A stretch of 12,317 nucleotides of DNA from Deltaproteobacteria bacterium. Its GTDB lineage: Bacteria; Desulfobacterota; Desulfarculia; Adiutricales; Adiutricaceae. The DNA lies in the NCBI GenBank assembly GCA_031279155.1, contig JAITJB010000140.1, positions 1 through 12,317 on the forward strand. The letters are read 5' to 3'. Made by a program: the position numbers and the translations under genes. Numbering within the stretch: position 1 is the first letter of the stretch; every line of letters starts with the position of its first letter. The notes beneath the pieces were generated by a model. It was not told the origin of the DNA. It worked only from the letters and a program-made list of their open reading frames with translations, and did no database searches. This document shows, in pieces, positions 1-7,922 of the stretch.

Positions 1-335
1 CTTCTGGCGGCAGAGAGCTCAAGGTCGTTTTGTAAATTCCATAAGATAGCCTCTTCCGGAGTTATAAGGCCCTCAATGTGATCTAGCCTTACAAAGCCCG
101 CAAGCCGCCACCTGTGTCCCTCTGGCCCTGGCCAGCTGGTATAGCCAACTGGCGCCAAGCCCTCGCGGGGGTTTTCCTCGCGCCGAACGATGCCGCAGAC
201 AGGCTTAAAAGGTTCATCTGGAAAAAACATTTCATTAAGTAATTTAGGCGGCAGCCCGGCTTTTTCTAAATCATTTGAGACGCTTCTAAGGCCATCAAAA
301 GTCAATCTGACCAGATCGTGGCGGCTAAACTCCAA
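1..335 (-). CDS. mdcG: Phosphoribosyl-dephospho-CoA transferase (MdcG-type malonate decarboxylase holo-ACP synthase), partial
   Basis: The N-terminal 111 residues of a protein whose 3' end lies beyond position 1. The translation opens with M-E-F-S-R-H-D-L-V and continues with V-R-R (about 50-52), V-G-Y-T-S-W-P and an arginine-rich R-W-R-L-A-G-F-V stretch. This resembles MdcG/MadK-type enzymes, which transfer the phosphoribosyl-dephospho-CoA group to the decarboxylase ACP. I chose a TTG start at 335 because an in-frame TAG lies at 353-351, no ATG fits before the conserved RHD motif, and GAGG sits 6 nt upstream. That Shine-Dalgarno sequence is part of a tandem repeat. The gene follows madH after 162 bp, the place where madK sits in Malonomonas as I recall it. 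The family is inferred from motifs and context; the truncation prevents a full check. Confidence 0.6.
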   Translation of the reverse strand, partial: MEFSRHDLVRLTFDGLRSVSNDLEKAGLPPKLLNEMFFPDEPFKPVCGIVRREENPREGLAPVGYTSWPGPEGHRWRLAGFVRLDHIEGLITPEEAILWNLQNDLELSAAR

Positions 336-404
336 AGCTAACCTCGTTTGCTAACCTCTTGTTAACCTCTTTGTTAACCGCTTGGCTAACCTTTTGGCTA
401 AACT
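324..404 (-). repeat. Tandem 12-bp repeat running into the mdcG-type start
   Basis: About seven imperfect copies of a unit like GGTTARCMAARM begin (minus strand) near 403, 391, 379, 367, 356, 343 and 331, giving spacings of 12, 12, 12, 11, 13 and 12. Three successive junctions read GAGGTTARC, so the repeat creates a series of Shine-Dalgarno-like GAGG motifs, the last one correctly placed for the TTG start at 335. The array covers the end of the madH to mdcG intergenic gap and the first codons of the gene. Confidence 0.75.
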
Positions 405-440
405 CTTAGGAACATTTTCGCCCAATCCCCTACTTTGGGT

Positions 441-463
441 GGGGGCCCATTATCTGAGCCCCC
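441..463 (-). other. Intergenic mRNA hairpin after madH
   Basis: GGGGGC and GCCCCC form a perfect 6-bp G/C stem around an 11-nt loop, 35 nt past the madH stop. No T-run follows on the minus strand, so it does not look like an intrinsic terminator. It could slow 3' exonucleases or mark a processing point between madH and the mdcG-type gene; this role is inferred. Confidence 0.45.
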
Positions 464-497
464 TTTGGCTGGAACGACAATAAGGACTATCAAATTA

Positions 498-1751
498 CTA
501 GTTGCGGCCCTTTATCCAGGTCGGATCTGTCTTGGAGTTCTCCTGGTACTCCCTTTGAGCCTGGACCATTAAGTCAAAGAAACCAGTTTCCTTGGGGCCA
601 GTTAGGGTGATGACCGGTTTTACCGGCTCACCTGTTAGGTTTATATCACCGGAAACCAGCTCTAAAACGGTTTCGGTGGCGCCGTAGACGGCGTCTGGCT
701 TAATTTTAAATATCCTAGCTTTGGTCCTTAGTATGGACCGCGTAATTCTCTCTAAACTCCCCTGATTGGAGACCGTTGTGGCCGCAACTAAGACCTCGTA
801 TTCGGGGTTAGTGCGCCTACGCCGATAAGTAATCAGACTTCCTCTAGAATCCAAGGTGTGTCCGCTAGCTGAAAATGGACAGCTGTCGGCCATGGGAAGA
901 CCGCCAACCACCACTTCCCGATATTCTGAACCCACTGGCGAGGGGGCAAAAACCAGATCGTCGCGCAAGGGTCTTCCGTCTAAGGTCAGCCAACCAAATT
1001 CTTGGCAGCCGTAGAGATCGTGGAGCTTCCAGCCGTATTTTTCAGCTACTGGTAAGAATTCTAAATCTAATGTAGTACCAGCGCAGAAGACCGTCAGATC
1101 TCTAGGCAGCAGATCGGCGTAACCTAAGCGCTCGCTATCGATAACCGTGGCCCGCAAAAACCTCGATTCGCCAAAGAGGATATCCGGGCGATTGGTAACT
1201 AAGGAAAGAATCAAAGCGTCGCGGCTAGATCTCTTGGGAAACGACCACGTAAGCCCGTATTTACGCAAGGCTGCGGCCGGAAAGACGTTAACCAAGGGGG
1301 CGTAGGAGATGACGGCCTTGGCGCCCGGCTTTACGCCCGCCATCTGAAGGGCCCGGTGGGTGGCTAGGATGCGGCTATCGATCTCCTGGTGGGTTACGCC
1401 CACGACATTTTGAAATGAGGATGAGCCGGTGGTAAAGGTCACGTAAGCCAAATTTAAGGGCACGTGGACTTCTTCGATGACGTGGGCCGCCGTGGGGCCG
1501 TAAATGCCCTTTTCGGGTAAATCCCGCCTGACCATTTCATCAATGGTCGGCATGACGCCGAAGTAGTCTACCATGGTGGCCAAATCTTCCATTCGGCTGT
1601 CCATAGAAATATTGGTATAGCCCACGTAGGAAGACTTGTTTTGGTTTATAGTCTCAGACGGCTCGATGGACCCCTTATCTAAGCTCAGACCAAGATTTTT
1701 ATCAAAAGCTTCAACTTCAGCTAAAGCCGGATCAATTTTTCCTATGGGCAT
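498..1751 (-). CDS. madH: Acetate:SH-ACP ligase (adenylate-forming, MadH-like)
   Basis: A 417-residue protein of the adenylate-forming ligase type. A T-T-G-S-S-S-F-Q-N loop at 107-115 matches the ATP-binding Ser/Thr/Gly signature, and Y-G-C-Q-E-F-G at 249-255 matches the YGxTE core motif. In Malonomonas the equivalent enzyme uses ATP and acetate to acetylate the free thiol of the ACP cofactor, priming the decarboxylase; here that role is inferred from position after madD and the acyl-ligase motifs. It is shorter than full acyl-CoA synthetases, closer to PaaK/LuxE-type acyl-protein synthetases. The ATG at 1751 has AGAGGT about 6 nt upstream. The preceding gap of 124 bp is much longer than the other spacings in the operon, so it may have some separate control. 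Exact substrate is not shown by sequence. Confidence 0.65.
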   Translation of the reverse strand: MPIGKIDPALAEVEAFDKNLGLSLDKGSIEPSETINQNKSSYVGYTNISMDSRMEDLATMVDYFGVMPTIDEMVRRDLPEKGIYGPTAAHVIEEVHVPLNLAYVTFTTGSSSFQNVVGVTHQEIDSRILATHRALQMAGVKPGAKAVISYAPLVNVFPAAALRKYGLTWSFPKRSSRDALILSLVTNRPDILFGESRFLRATVIDSERLGYADLLPRDLTVFCAGTTLDLEFLPVAEKYGWKLHDLYGCQEFGWLTLDGRPLRDDLVFAPSPVGSEYREVVVGGLPMADSCPFSASGHTLDSRGSLITYRRRRTNPEYEVLVAATTVSNQGSLERITRSILRTKARIFKIKPDAVYGATETVLELVSGDINLTGEPVKPVITLTGPKETGFFDLMVQAQREYQENSKTDPTWIKGRN

Positions 1752-1875
1752 AATGTTACCTCTACCCTTATGTTGACCCGCCTTTTGTCCGGCTGTGACG
1801 GCCTTTTTGACCCTTGTTTGGAGAACCTTTTAGCTCATCACAAAGTAGCCGGACTCAGGCGAGAATGGTTAATAA

Positions 1876-2745
1876 TTAGGCGCTCAGGTATTTGTCGGCA
1901 ACAGAGGCGAACTCCTGGTTCATCACTTCCATAACCTTTTTACGCATAACCCGGCCCCCGCGCTCGAAGCCTAAGATGCCCCTGGCCCATGGGCCGGTGG
2001 GCTGACCGTCTTTTTTAAGCTTTCTAACCTCGGAAACGTGCTTAGTTACGACTTGACCGATTGAGTTTATGTCGTCAATTAGCTCTTCCACCCCGCCTAA
2101 GGCCTCAAAGAACTGCGGGCCAGCGGCGAAAACCGGGTTACTCTTAGCTAAGTTTTCTAAGAACTCCTGATCCAATTTGGTGATGCGAGCTACCGATGAT
2201 ATGGGCATGACGTGGATCATGGTGCCGAACTGAGGGCCTAATGACAAAATGTGATCGGCCTGAAGGCCGTGACACAAAAAGGCCCCGGAGATTGCCCGTC
2301 CGACTACGATAGCCACGATGGGATGCCCAAGTAAGCGAGCTTCGGCTAAGGCCAACTGATAAGACCCGGTGGCGTTATTCATGCCGAAGATCTCTTCTTG
2401 TTTGCCCGGGCCGTTTCCCGGGGTATCGACGATGAGCACTATCGGCCTTAAAGTGTCTTTGCCGCGATCGGCCTCGATAGTATGGTAGACGGCCTTGGCC
2501 ATTTTATAGGCCTCTTCCATCCCGATGATGCCGGCGTAGACGACCGGAAAATTGGGATTACAGACCATGGCGTCGTTAGCGATGACGGTAACGGTCTCGC
2601 CGTTTAACTTAGCCGTCCCGATGACGGCCCCGGGCCCAAAATCGGGATCTTCGATCTTTAAGGTCCCGACCTCGTTTTCGACGAATGTGTCTTTATCGAT
2701 GATCAAATCAATAGCCGCCCGCCCCTGACCTAACAAGGTTTCCAT
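1876..2745 (-). CDS. madD: Malonate decarboxylase carboxyltransferase subunit MadD (MdcE/gamma-like)
   Basis: A 289-residue crotonase-fold carboxyltransferase subunit. With MadC it moves the carboxyl group of malonyl-S-ACP to the biotin carrier, leaving acetyl-S-ACP. Visible family signatures are D-T-P-G-N-G-P-G-K-Q-E-E (about 107-118), an N-N-A-T-G-S-Y segment, and G-R-A-I-S-G-A-F-L-C-H-G-L (about 149-161), an oxyanion-type glycine-rich stretch as in MdcE. The frame opens with GTG at 2751, overlapping the madC stop, but GGAGG lies only 2 nt before that GTG and 7 nt before the ATG at 2745, so ATG is the better start. It lies directly behind madC with almost no gap, consistent with equimolar translation of two partners of one complex. 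Confidence 0.9.
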   Translation of the reverse strand: METLLGQGRAAIDLIIDKDTFVENEVGTLKIEDPDFGPGAVIGTAKLNGETVTVIANDAMVCNPNFPVVYAGIIGMEEAYKMAKAVYHTIEADRGKDTLRPIVLIVDTPGNGPGKQEEIFGMNNATGSYQLALAEARLLGHPIVAIVVGRAISGAFLCHGLQADHILSLGPQFGTMIHVMPISSVARITKLDQEFLENLAKSNPVFAAGPQFFEALGGVEELIDDINSIGQVVTKHVSEVRKLKKDGQPTGPWARGILGFERGGRVMRKKVMEVMNQEFASVADKYLSA

Positions 2746-2747
2746 AG

Positions 2748-3725
2748 TCACACCTCCTCATTGGCGGCCATAAATTTTAGCCGCCTAGCTACGCTTAGAA
2801 AGTCGGAAGTAGAGAGATCTACTAAGGACTCGGGATTGTCGTTACCCGCGTACTTCCAGACATCTTTGGAATCCTTAGGCTTAAGGGTAATAGAAAGCCT
2901 AACTTTATTAAGCTGATTTTCTACTAACCTAAGTGAGCCGATGCGGCGGTGGGCGTTGATTTCATCTTGAGAAAGAGAGAGAACTTCAGAGAGTTTTTGC
3001 CTAAAACTTCCGATAGAGTCCTCGACTAAGTAGTTGGCGTCGCCTAAGATGTACTTGTGTTTGCCGCCGGTGGTCCGGTAGACCAAGGACCTATCGGAGG
3101 AGTCAAACTCATCTTTACCCATCTCCTGCTCGATGACCTCAGGGCCGGTCAGGCCCAAGCGGCCAAACGGGCTCATGATGCTGACGTCGGTTTGGGCGGC
3201 CACAAAGCCCATGCCGCCAAAGCAGCCGACCTTAGATCCGATAACGGCGATAACCGGCACCTTGCCGCGGCACTTTTGGATCTGATCGACCACCTCAGCG
3301 TGAGCCAGTAAGCCGGCGTTGGACTCGTGGAGCCTAACGCCTCCGGTCTCAAAGCTTATGACCGCCACCGGGCCCCGGTTATCGGGGAGGCTCGGGTTAT
3401 CTTTTTTCATCTTCTCATAGCTATCTAAGGCCAATTTTAAGGTAGCCACCATCTTGGCCCCGTGGACCTCGCCGACCGCGCCGCCAATGAAGCGGCCCTC
3501 TTGGGAGGCGATAAAGACGGCCCTTTTGGCTATAAGGCCCACGCCGGTGACGATGCCGTCATCAAACTCCACCGCCTCACCTAAGAGAGGCAGGTGCGGG
3601 CTTTGGAGGCGATCCATGGGACCGGCCAGCTCGGTGAAGCTGCCCTCGTCGACCAGGCCTATGGCCCGCTGCCGAGCGTTGGCGTCCAAAAAACTATCTG
3701 TCTGTAAATCGACCCAGGTTTTCAT
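2748..3725 (-). CDS. madC: Malonate decarboxylase carboxyltransferase subunit MadC (MdcD/beta-like)
   Basis: A 325-residue carboxyltransferase subunit, partner of MadD in transferring CO2 from malonyl-S-ACP to biotin. Recognisable segments are E-T-G-G-V-R-L-H-E-S-N-A-G (about 126-138), G-S-K-V-G-C-F-G-G-M-G (about 163-173) and G-P-E-V-I-E-Q-E-M-G-K-D-E-F-D (about 194-208), all typical of MdcD. No zinc-finger cysteine cluster of the AccD type is seen at the N-terminus. The ATG at 3725 is preceded by AGGAGG at 6 nt, among the strongest ribosome sites in the operon. It starts 15 bp after madE and its stop sits within a few bases of the madD start, indicating translational coupling. Confidence 0.92.
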   Translation of the reverse strand: MKTWVDLQTDSFLDANARQRAIGLVDEGSFTELAGPMDRLQSPHLPLLGEAVEFDDGIVTGVGLIAKRAVFIASQEGRFIGGAVGEVHGAKMVATLKLALDSYEKMKKDNPSLPDNRGPVAVISFETGGVRLHESNAGLLAHAEVVDQIQKCRGKVPVIAVIGSKVGCFGGMGFVAAQTDVSIMSPFGRLGLTGPEVIEQEMGKDEFDSSDRSLVYRTTGGKHKYILGDANYLVEDSIGSFRQKLSEVLSLSQDEINAHRRIGSLRLVENQLNKVRLSITLKPKDSKDVWKYAGNDNPESLVDLSTSDFLSVARRLKFMAANEEV

Positions 3726-3740
3726 AGCTCTCCTCCTTTC

Positions 3741-4067
3741 CTAGGCTTTCATGGCGGCCAATTCCGCCAGGGCTTGACGCAACCTGATGGAGACGACCTC
3801 CGGGGTTGCGTTGTTGTCGTTGATTTCAACGCTTATATTGCCTAAGTTACTCTCATCGATGAACCGGCCCAGGACCTTTTCCCAGACCTGGTCGTAACCG
3901 ACCACCGGGGTGACCACCTGAAACTTGGCTTTACCGGCCAGATCCTTTTTTTCTATGATCACTTCCATATCGCCTGAACCCACCACGCCGTAGTGGAGGC
4001 TTTCCTTTATCGGCATGGGTTGCTCAGCTTTGAACTCAAAATTGAGCTTTAAAAGTTGTTTAGCCAT
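3741..4067 (-). CDS. madE: Malonate decarboxylase acyl carrier protein MadE (MdcC/delta-like)
   Basis: A 108-residue acyl carrier protein, the central thiol carrier of the complex; acetyl and malonyl groups ride on its 2'-(5''-phosphoribosyl)-3'-dephospho-CoA arm. The motif V-V-G-S-G-D-M-E-V at 28-36 matches the attachment site of MdcC/MadE proteins, with Ser31 the likely modified residue. This differs from the DSL motif of fatty-acid ACPs, as expected for the special cofactor. Length is close to MdcC. GGGAG precedes the ATG by about 6 nt, and the gene begins 16 bp after madA. Cofactor supply is explained by madG on the plus strand and the MdcG-type gene downstream. Confidence 0.9.
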   Translation of the reverse strand: MAKQLLKLNFEFKAEQPMPIKESLHYGVVGSGDMEVIIEKKDLAGKAKFQVVTPVVGYDQVWEKVLGRFIDESNLGNISVEINDNNATPEVVSIRLRQALAELAAMKA

Positions 4068-4083
4068 TTTTATCTCCCTATAC

Positions 4084-5757
4084 TCACCAATTGTGGAACT
4101 TACCCGGTGGATCGTAGAGACCCCCCGATATCTCGACTAAGTCTTTGACGTTTTTGGCGGCCAGAAGCGACCGATTGGCCTTGGCCCTATCGATGCCAAG
4201 ATCTTCGGGGGTCTGGATGACGCCCTTCTTCCTGAGTTGACCGGTAACCTTGGGATCGGCTTCCAGGCCGATTTTGGTGTAGCCGGCCACGCCCCGGATG
4301 GCGTCTTCGCGCTCCTTAAGGCTTTCGCACATGTGCATGGAGGCGATACCTTCCTCCGTAATGATATGGGTAATGTCATCGGCGTAGACCATGATGGGCG
4401 GCAGCTCTAAATTAGCTTTTTTAGCTAACTTTTCGGCATCGAGCTCATCGACGAAGGCCGGGGCCATCTTCTCTAAGAAGGTCTCCGCCATCTGGACCAC
4501 TAAGCGCTTACCACGGCGCTGATTGCCCAAGAAGGACTTCTGGGCTGTAAACTCATCGCCGCACCTCATCCAAGCCTCGGTTATATGGCGCCGTCCCTTA
4601 GAATCGCAGCCCATGTTGGGGGCCCCGCCAAAACCGGCCACGCGGGTGGCCGTAGCCGTGGTGGAATTACCATAGCGGTCGATCTGGAGCGTCCCCCCGA
4701 TAAACATGTCGATGGCGTAGTGGCCGGCCGTCTGACAATAAGCCCGGTTGGAGCGCATGGTCCCATCGGGACCTATAAAAAAGATATCGGGCCGAGCCTG
4801 GCAATACTTTTGCATGCCCAATTCCCCGCCAAAGGAGTGGATGGACTCGACCCAACCGTCTTCAATGGCTGGAATCAAGGTTGGGTGGGGATTTAAGACA
4901 AAGTGTTTGCAGATTTTCCCTTTTAAGCCCAGCTCTTTGCCGTAAGTGGGTAACAATAGCTCAATGGCGGCCGTGTAGAATCCGATACCATGGTTTAGGC
5001 GCTGGACATTGTATTTAGCGTAAATGCCCTTCAAAGCGATCATGGCCATGAGGATCTGGGCGTCGGTGATTAAGGCCGGGTCCCTGGTAAAGAGCGGCTC
5101 TAAGTAGAAGGGTTTTGGCGATTCGATGACAAAGTCCACCCAATCGCCGGGAATGTCCACGCGCTTGATCTTATTGTCAACGCCGTCATAGAGCTTATTG
5201 ACCTGGGCGATGACGATGCCGTTAGAAAACTTAGTGGCCTCAATCTGGATGGGGGTGTCTTCGGTGTTAAAGCCGGTATAGAGGTTACCGAAGCGGTCGC
5301 CCTCGTAGGCGCAGACCATACAGACCTTAGGCGTTAAATCGGTAAAGTAGCGGGCAAAGAGCTCCAGATAGGTGTGGATGGCCCCCAACTGGACTTTACC
5401 CTGGTCGATAAATTCGGCGATCTTGCCGCCCATGGGGCCGCTATAGGCAAAATCGAGCTTTTTAGCTATACCTTTTTCGAAAACCTCCAAAAAGACCGGC
5501 AAAGCCAGGGCGCTTTGAACCATGTGCAGATCGTAGACTTTCTCCTTATTGACTTTACTTAGACATTCAGCCAAAAAGTCAGCCTGTTTTTGGTTGTTAC
5601 CTTCCAGATTGACCTTCTCGCCCGGGCGAATGACTGTCTCCAAGAGTTTAACCACATCAGATGCGGCCACCTCCTTGCCCGTCTTGACTAGAGGCTTGGC
5701 GGCGTTGATCCTCTCAAGGTAATCGGTCCGCCGTGTATCCCATTTTTTTCCGTTCAT
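4084..5757 (-). CDS. madA: Acetyl-S-ACP:malonate ACP transferase MadA (MdcA/alpha-like)
   Basis: A 557-residue enzyme that exchanges the acetyl group on MadE for malonate, releasing acetate and forming malonyl-S-ACP, the first catalytic step. Length and sequence fit MdcA/MadA throughout: E-G-D-R-F-G-N-L-Y-T-G (about 151-161), H-P-T-L-I-P-A-I-E-D-G-W-V-E (about 292-305), G-P-D-G-T-M-R-S-N-R-A (about 329-339), and a G-F-G-G-A-P-N-M-G-C-D glycine loop (about 375-385). No signal peptide or membrane segment, so cytoplasmic. The ATG at 5757 has AGGAG with 6 nt spacing. It follows birA by 28 bp and precedes madE by 16 bp. Family assignment is secure; catalytic residues were not individually identified. 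Confidence 0.95.
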   Translation of the reverse strand: MNGKKWDTRRTDYLERINAAKPLVKTGKEVAASDVVKLLETVIRPGEKVNLEGNNQKQADFLAECLSKVNKEKVYDLHMVQSALALPVFLEVFEKGIAKKLDFAYSGPMGGKIAEFIDQGKVQLGAIHTYLELFARYFTDLTPKVCMVCAYEGDRFGNLYTGFNTEDTPIQIEATKFSNGIVIAQVNKLYDGVDNKIKRVDIPGDWVDFVIESPKPFYLEPLFTRDPALITDAQILMAMIALKGIYAKYNVQRLNHGIGFYTAAIELLLPTYGKELGLKGKICKHFVLNPHPTLIPAIEDGWVESIHSFGGELGMQKYCQARPDIFFIGPDGTMRSNRAYCQTAGHYAIDMFIGGTLQIDRYGNSTTATATRVAGFGGAPNMGCDSKGRRHITEAWMRCGDEFTAQKSFLGNQRRGKRLVVQMAETFLEKMAPAFVDELDAEKLAKKANLELPPIMVYADDITHIITEEGIASMHMCESLKEREDAIRGVAGYTKIGLEADPKVTGQLRKKGVIQTPEDLGIDRAKANRSLLAAKNVKDLVEISGGLYDPPGKFHNW

Positions 5758-5785
5758 CTCTTACTCCTTTTAAATCATACAATAT

Positions 5786-6697
5786 TCAGACAAAACGAAT
5801 CTCACCAGTATTAAAAGTAACAATTTGGTCATTAGTGGTCTTAGCCACCAGGGCCCCGCTTTGGTCTAAGTCGATGGCCAGGAGGGGCAGGCCATTATCG
5901 ACCACTATCTCGCGCCCTAAGGTGAGGTTATCTTTGAGCCAGGCCCTTCTTACCTCTGTAAAACCCTCAAGCTCCCATTTTTCAAACCAGTATTTAATTC
6001 TATAAGCTAGGGAAAAGGTAAGCTTAGTGCGGCTTAGGTTAAAATTTCCCGAAAGCATGCCAAGTGAAGTTGCCGTATCTCTTAGAGAAATTGGAAAATC
6101 CCGGCATCTTTGGCTTAAATTTATGCCTATGCCCAAAACCAGAGCCTTTTGAGGGCTTTTAGGAGCCGTTTCCACCAAGAGCCCGGCGCATTTTTTGCCC
6201 CCACCTAAAAGATCGTTTGGCCACTTTATGCCCAAATCAAGATCGCAAGCTTCTTTGATGGCCTCTTTGACGGCTACGGCTAAAACTAGCGTAGATTGCG
6301 GCATTTGAGCCCAAGTGACCTTAGAAAACCAGACAAAACTTAACCAAAGTCCTAAATTAGAGGGCGACTCCCAAATGATCTTGTGACGGCAGCGCCCGGC
6401 CGACTGACTATCGGCCACAACGATTAGGGGTTTATGATGGCCACTATCTATCAGCCTTAAGGCTTCTAAGTTAGTGGAGTCTACTTGTGTGCTATGAAAT
6501 ATGGGCCATATTTGGCCGTTTCCCACTTCCAAATTAGCTGGAAAGGCTTCTCGCTGGGCGAGAACCCTTTGAGCCTGGCCATTAGCCGGGCTATAAACCC
6601 GGCTATCTGCCCGGCTATCAAGCCGACCATCAAGCCGGCCATCAGCCCGGCTATCAAGCCGGCCAGCAGCCGGGCTATGAACCAACTCTCTTTTCAT
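5786..6697 (-). CDS. birA: Biotin-[protein] ligase with repeat-encoded N-terminal extension
   Basis: A 303-residue BirA/LplA-fold ligase that would biotinylate the carrier protein of the decarboxylase. Signatures: S-T-N-L-E-A (74-79), K-W-P-N-D-L-L (158-164) followed by K169-C-A-G-L-L-V-E with the expected lysine, and G-I-G-I-N-L (189-194). The usual GRGRRGR nucleotide loop reads G-R-C-R-H-K-I (101-107): Gly-to-Cys, Arg-to-His and Gly-to-Lys changes, although the Arg equivalent to E. coli R118 is kept. There is no N-terminal DNA-binding domain; residues 8-43 are low-complexity four-residue repeats encoded by a 12-bp tandem array. The start ATG overlaps the madB stop as ATGA. No later ATG lies before the catalytic core, though a non-ATG start after the repeats cannot be excluded. 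Its place between madB and madA suggests a ligase dedicated to this pathway. Confidence 0.85.
   Translation of the reverse strand: MKRELVHSPAAGRLDSRADGRLDGRLDSRADSRVYSPANGQAQRVLAQREAFPANLEVGNGQIWPIFHSTQVDSTNLEALRLIDSGHHKPLIVVADSQSAGRCRHKIIWESPSNLGLWLSFVWFSKVTWAQMPQSTLVLAVAVKEAIKEACDLDLGIKWPNDLLGGGKKCAGLLVETAPKSPQKALVLGIGINLSQRCRDFPISLRDTATSLGMLSGNFNLSRTKLTFSLAYRIKYWFEKWELEGFTEVRRAWLKDNLTLGREIVVDNGLPLLAIDLDQSGALVAKTTNDQIVTFNTGEIRFV
6569..6676 (-). repeat. In-frame 12-bp tandem repeat in birA
   Basis: Nine units of 12 bp (minus-strand consensus RGCCGGSYTGAT) encode SPAA, GRLD, SRAD, GRLD, GRLD, SRAD, SRVY, SPAN and GQAQ. Central units are nearly identical and the outer ones degenerate, as expected for expansion by slippage. 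The period is a multiple of three, so copy changes would keep the frame. The array sits immediately after the overlapping madB stop and birA start. Confidence 0.85.
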
Positions 6698-7902
6698 CCG
6701 CCCAATAGTCCGATGGTGGCAATCATGACGCCGGTAGCGATAGCCGTGGTTATGACCCCGCAGATCTGGGTGCCCATGGCTACCGGGAGAATCATGCAGT
6801 AGGGATTTTCAGACATAGCCACTTTTTGAGCTATCTTAGCCGTGGTCGGCATGCACGAGACAGCAGCTACGCCCAAGACCGGGTTAAACTTGCGCTTGGT
6901 TATAAAATAAAAGATCCAGGCGCCCAAGATGCCGCCCACACCGGAGACGGTCAGAGCGATAATACCTAAGATAACTAAAATTACGATTTTAGAATTTAAT
7001 AGTACGCTTGCGTCGCACAAGACTCCCAACAGTAGCCCCATAAAGAAGGTGGCCCCGTAGAGGATGGTCGTTTCCAAGAGCTTTTGGAGGGGCTCGATTT
7101 CGGCTTCCTTAATGGCCACGCCCACGAAAAAGCTCATTATTAAAGGCGCGGCTACCGGGAGAAGGAGGCACAAGACCGAGCACAGTAAAATGGTCACCAT
7201 AAACTTGGTCTTTTTAGAGGCCTGAGGCACCTCAAAATCCACGTCCAAGCCCCGGTATTTTTTGGGTACCAAAAGCTTAATTAAGAACGGATAGCCAACG
7301 TAGGTTAGGCTCAGGTAGAGGTAGGCGATAATAGCTATGGGTACGAACAGATCCTTAGCTAAGACCAGGGAAGCGAAGAGAACCATTGGGCCGTCAGCCC
7401 CCCCGATGATGGCAACCGATATGGCCTCACCGGGCAGTAAGCCCATATATGAACCGACTATCAAGGTGACAAAAGTACCAAGTTCGCCGAAAAGAGCCAA
7501 AATCATACAAGTCCAAGGCCTTGAGAGGATAAACGAGATCTCGCTCATAACCCCAATGCCCATAAAGACTAGACAAGCAACTAAGGCGTTGGAAAAACTT
7601 AAGGTATAAATGGGCTGCAGGAAGTTAACCTGCATGATGTCAACTAAGGGCCCGTGATCGGAGACCAAGGGGTCTAATATGATGTTGCCGATGACCCCGC
7701 CGTCTAAGAACAAGACGCCAGCGTTAATGGTTATCATGCCGATACCCATGGGCACCATGATTAACGGCTCTAAAGTACGCTTAAAACCATAATACGCTAA
7801 AACAATACCGAAAATGATCAGACCGATCCTAAAAAATGCTACTAACGGTGTCTGAGCAAATAAACTCGAAATACCAGGGAAGATTTGAGCTAGTAATTCC
7901 AT
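6694..7902 (-). CDS. madB: Na+-translocating decarboxylase beta subunit MadB (OadB family)
   Basis: A 402-residue polytopic membrane protein that decarboxylates carboxybiotin and couples this to Na+ export. About ten hydrophobic segments span the protein. The family core is I-I-G-G-A-D-G-P-M-V-L-F, with Asp170 corresponding to the essential Na+-site aspartate of OadB, preceded by P-G-E-A-I-S-V. A second conserved region near the C-terminus, E-N-P-Y-C-M-I-L-P-V-A-M-G-T-Q, corresponds to the NPNN..AMGPN area of OadB but is divergent. The frame opens at a TTG (7917), yet a purine-rich site touches that codon directly; the ATG at 7902 gives the typical M-E-L-L start and is preferred. It starts 20 bp after a small membrane-protein gene and overlaps birA by 4 bp. 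Confidence 0.93.
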   Translation of the reverse strand: MELLAQIFPGISSLFAQTPLVAFFRIGLIIFGIVLAYYGFKRTLEPLIMVPMGIGMITINAGVLFLDGGVIGNIILDPLVSDHGPLVDIMQVNFLQPIYTLSFSNALVACLVFMGIGVMSEISFILSRPWTCMILALFGELGTFVTLIVGSYMGLLPGEAISVAIIGGADGPMVLFASLVLAKDLFVPIAIIAYLYLSLTYVGYPFLIKLLVPKKYRGLDVDFEVPQASKKTKFMVTILLCSVLCLLLPVAAPLIMSFFVGVAIKEAEIEPLQKLLETTILYGATFFMGLLLGVLCDASVLLNSKIVILVILGIIALTVSGVGGILGAWIFYFITKRKFNPVLGVAAVSCMPTTAKIAQKVAMSENPYCMILPVAMGTQICGVITTAIATGVMIATIGLLGG

Positions 7903-7922
7903 TATCTCTACACCCAATCCCT

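Noticed and set aside
1787..1854. Inverted repeat GTCCGGCT/AGCCGGAC between madD and madH
   Set aside because: Arms are only 8 bp and 52 nt apart, with no T-run; too weak to call a terminator or operator.
4585..4896. Plus-strand open frames of about 100 codons inside madA
   Set aside because: They overlap the well-conserved MadA reading frame and arise from its G+C-rich codon pattern.
6569..6676. CRISPR-like array
   Set aside because: The units are contiguous 12-bp copies without spacers and are in frame with birA.
7903..7917. TTG start for madB, five codons upstream of the ATG
   Set aside because: The purine-rich site is directly adjacent to the TTG, leaving no spacing, and the ATG gives the usual family start.
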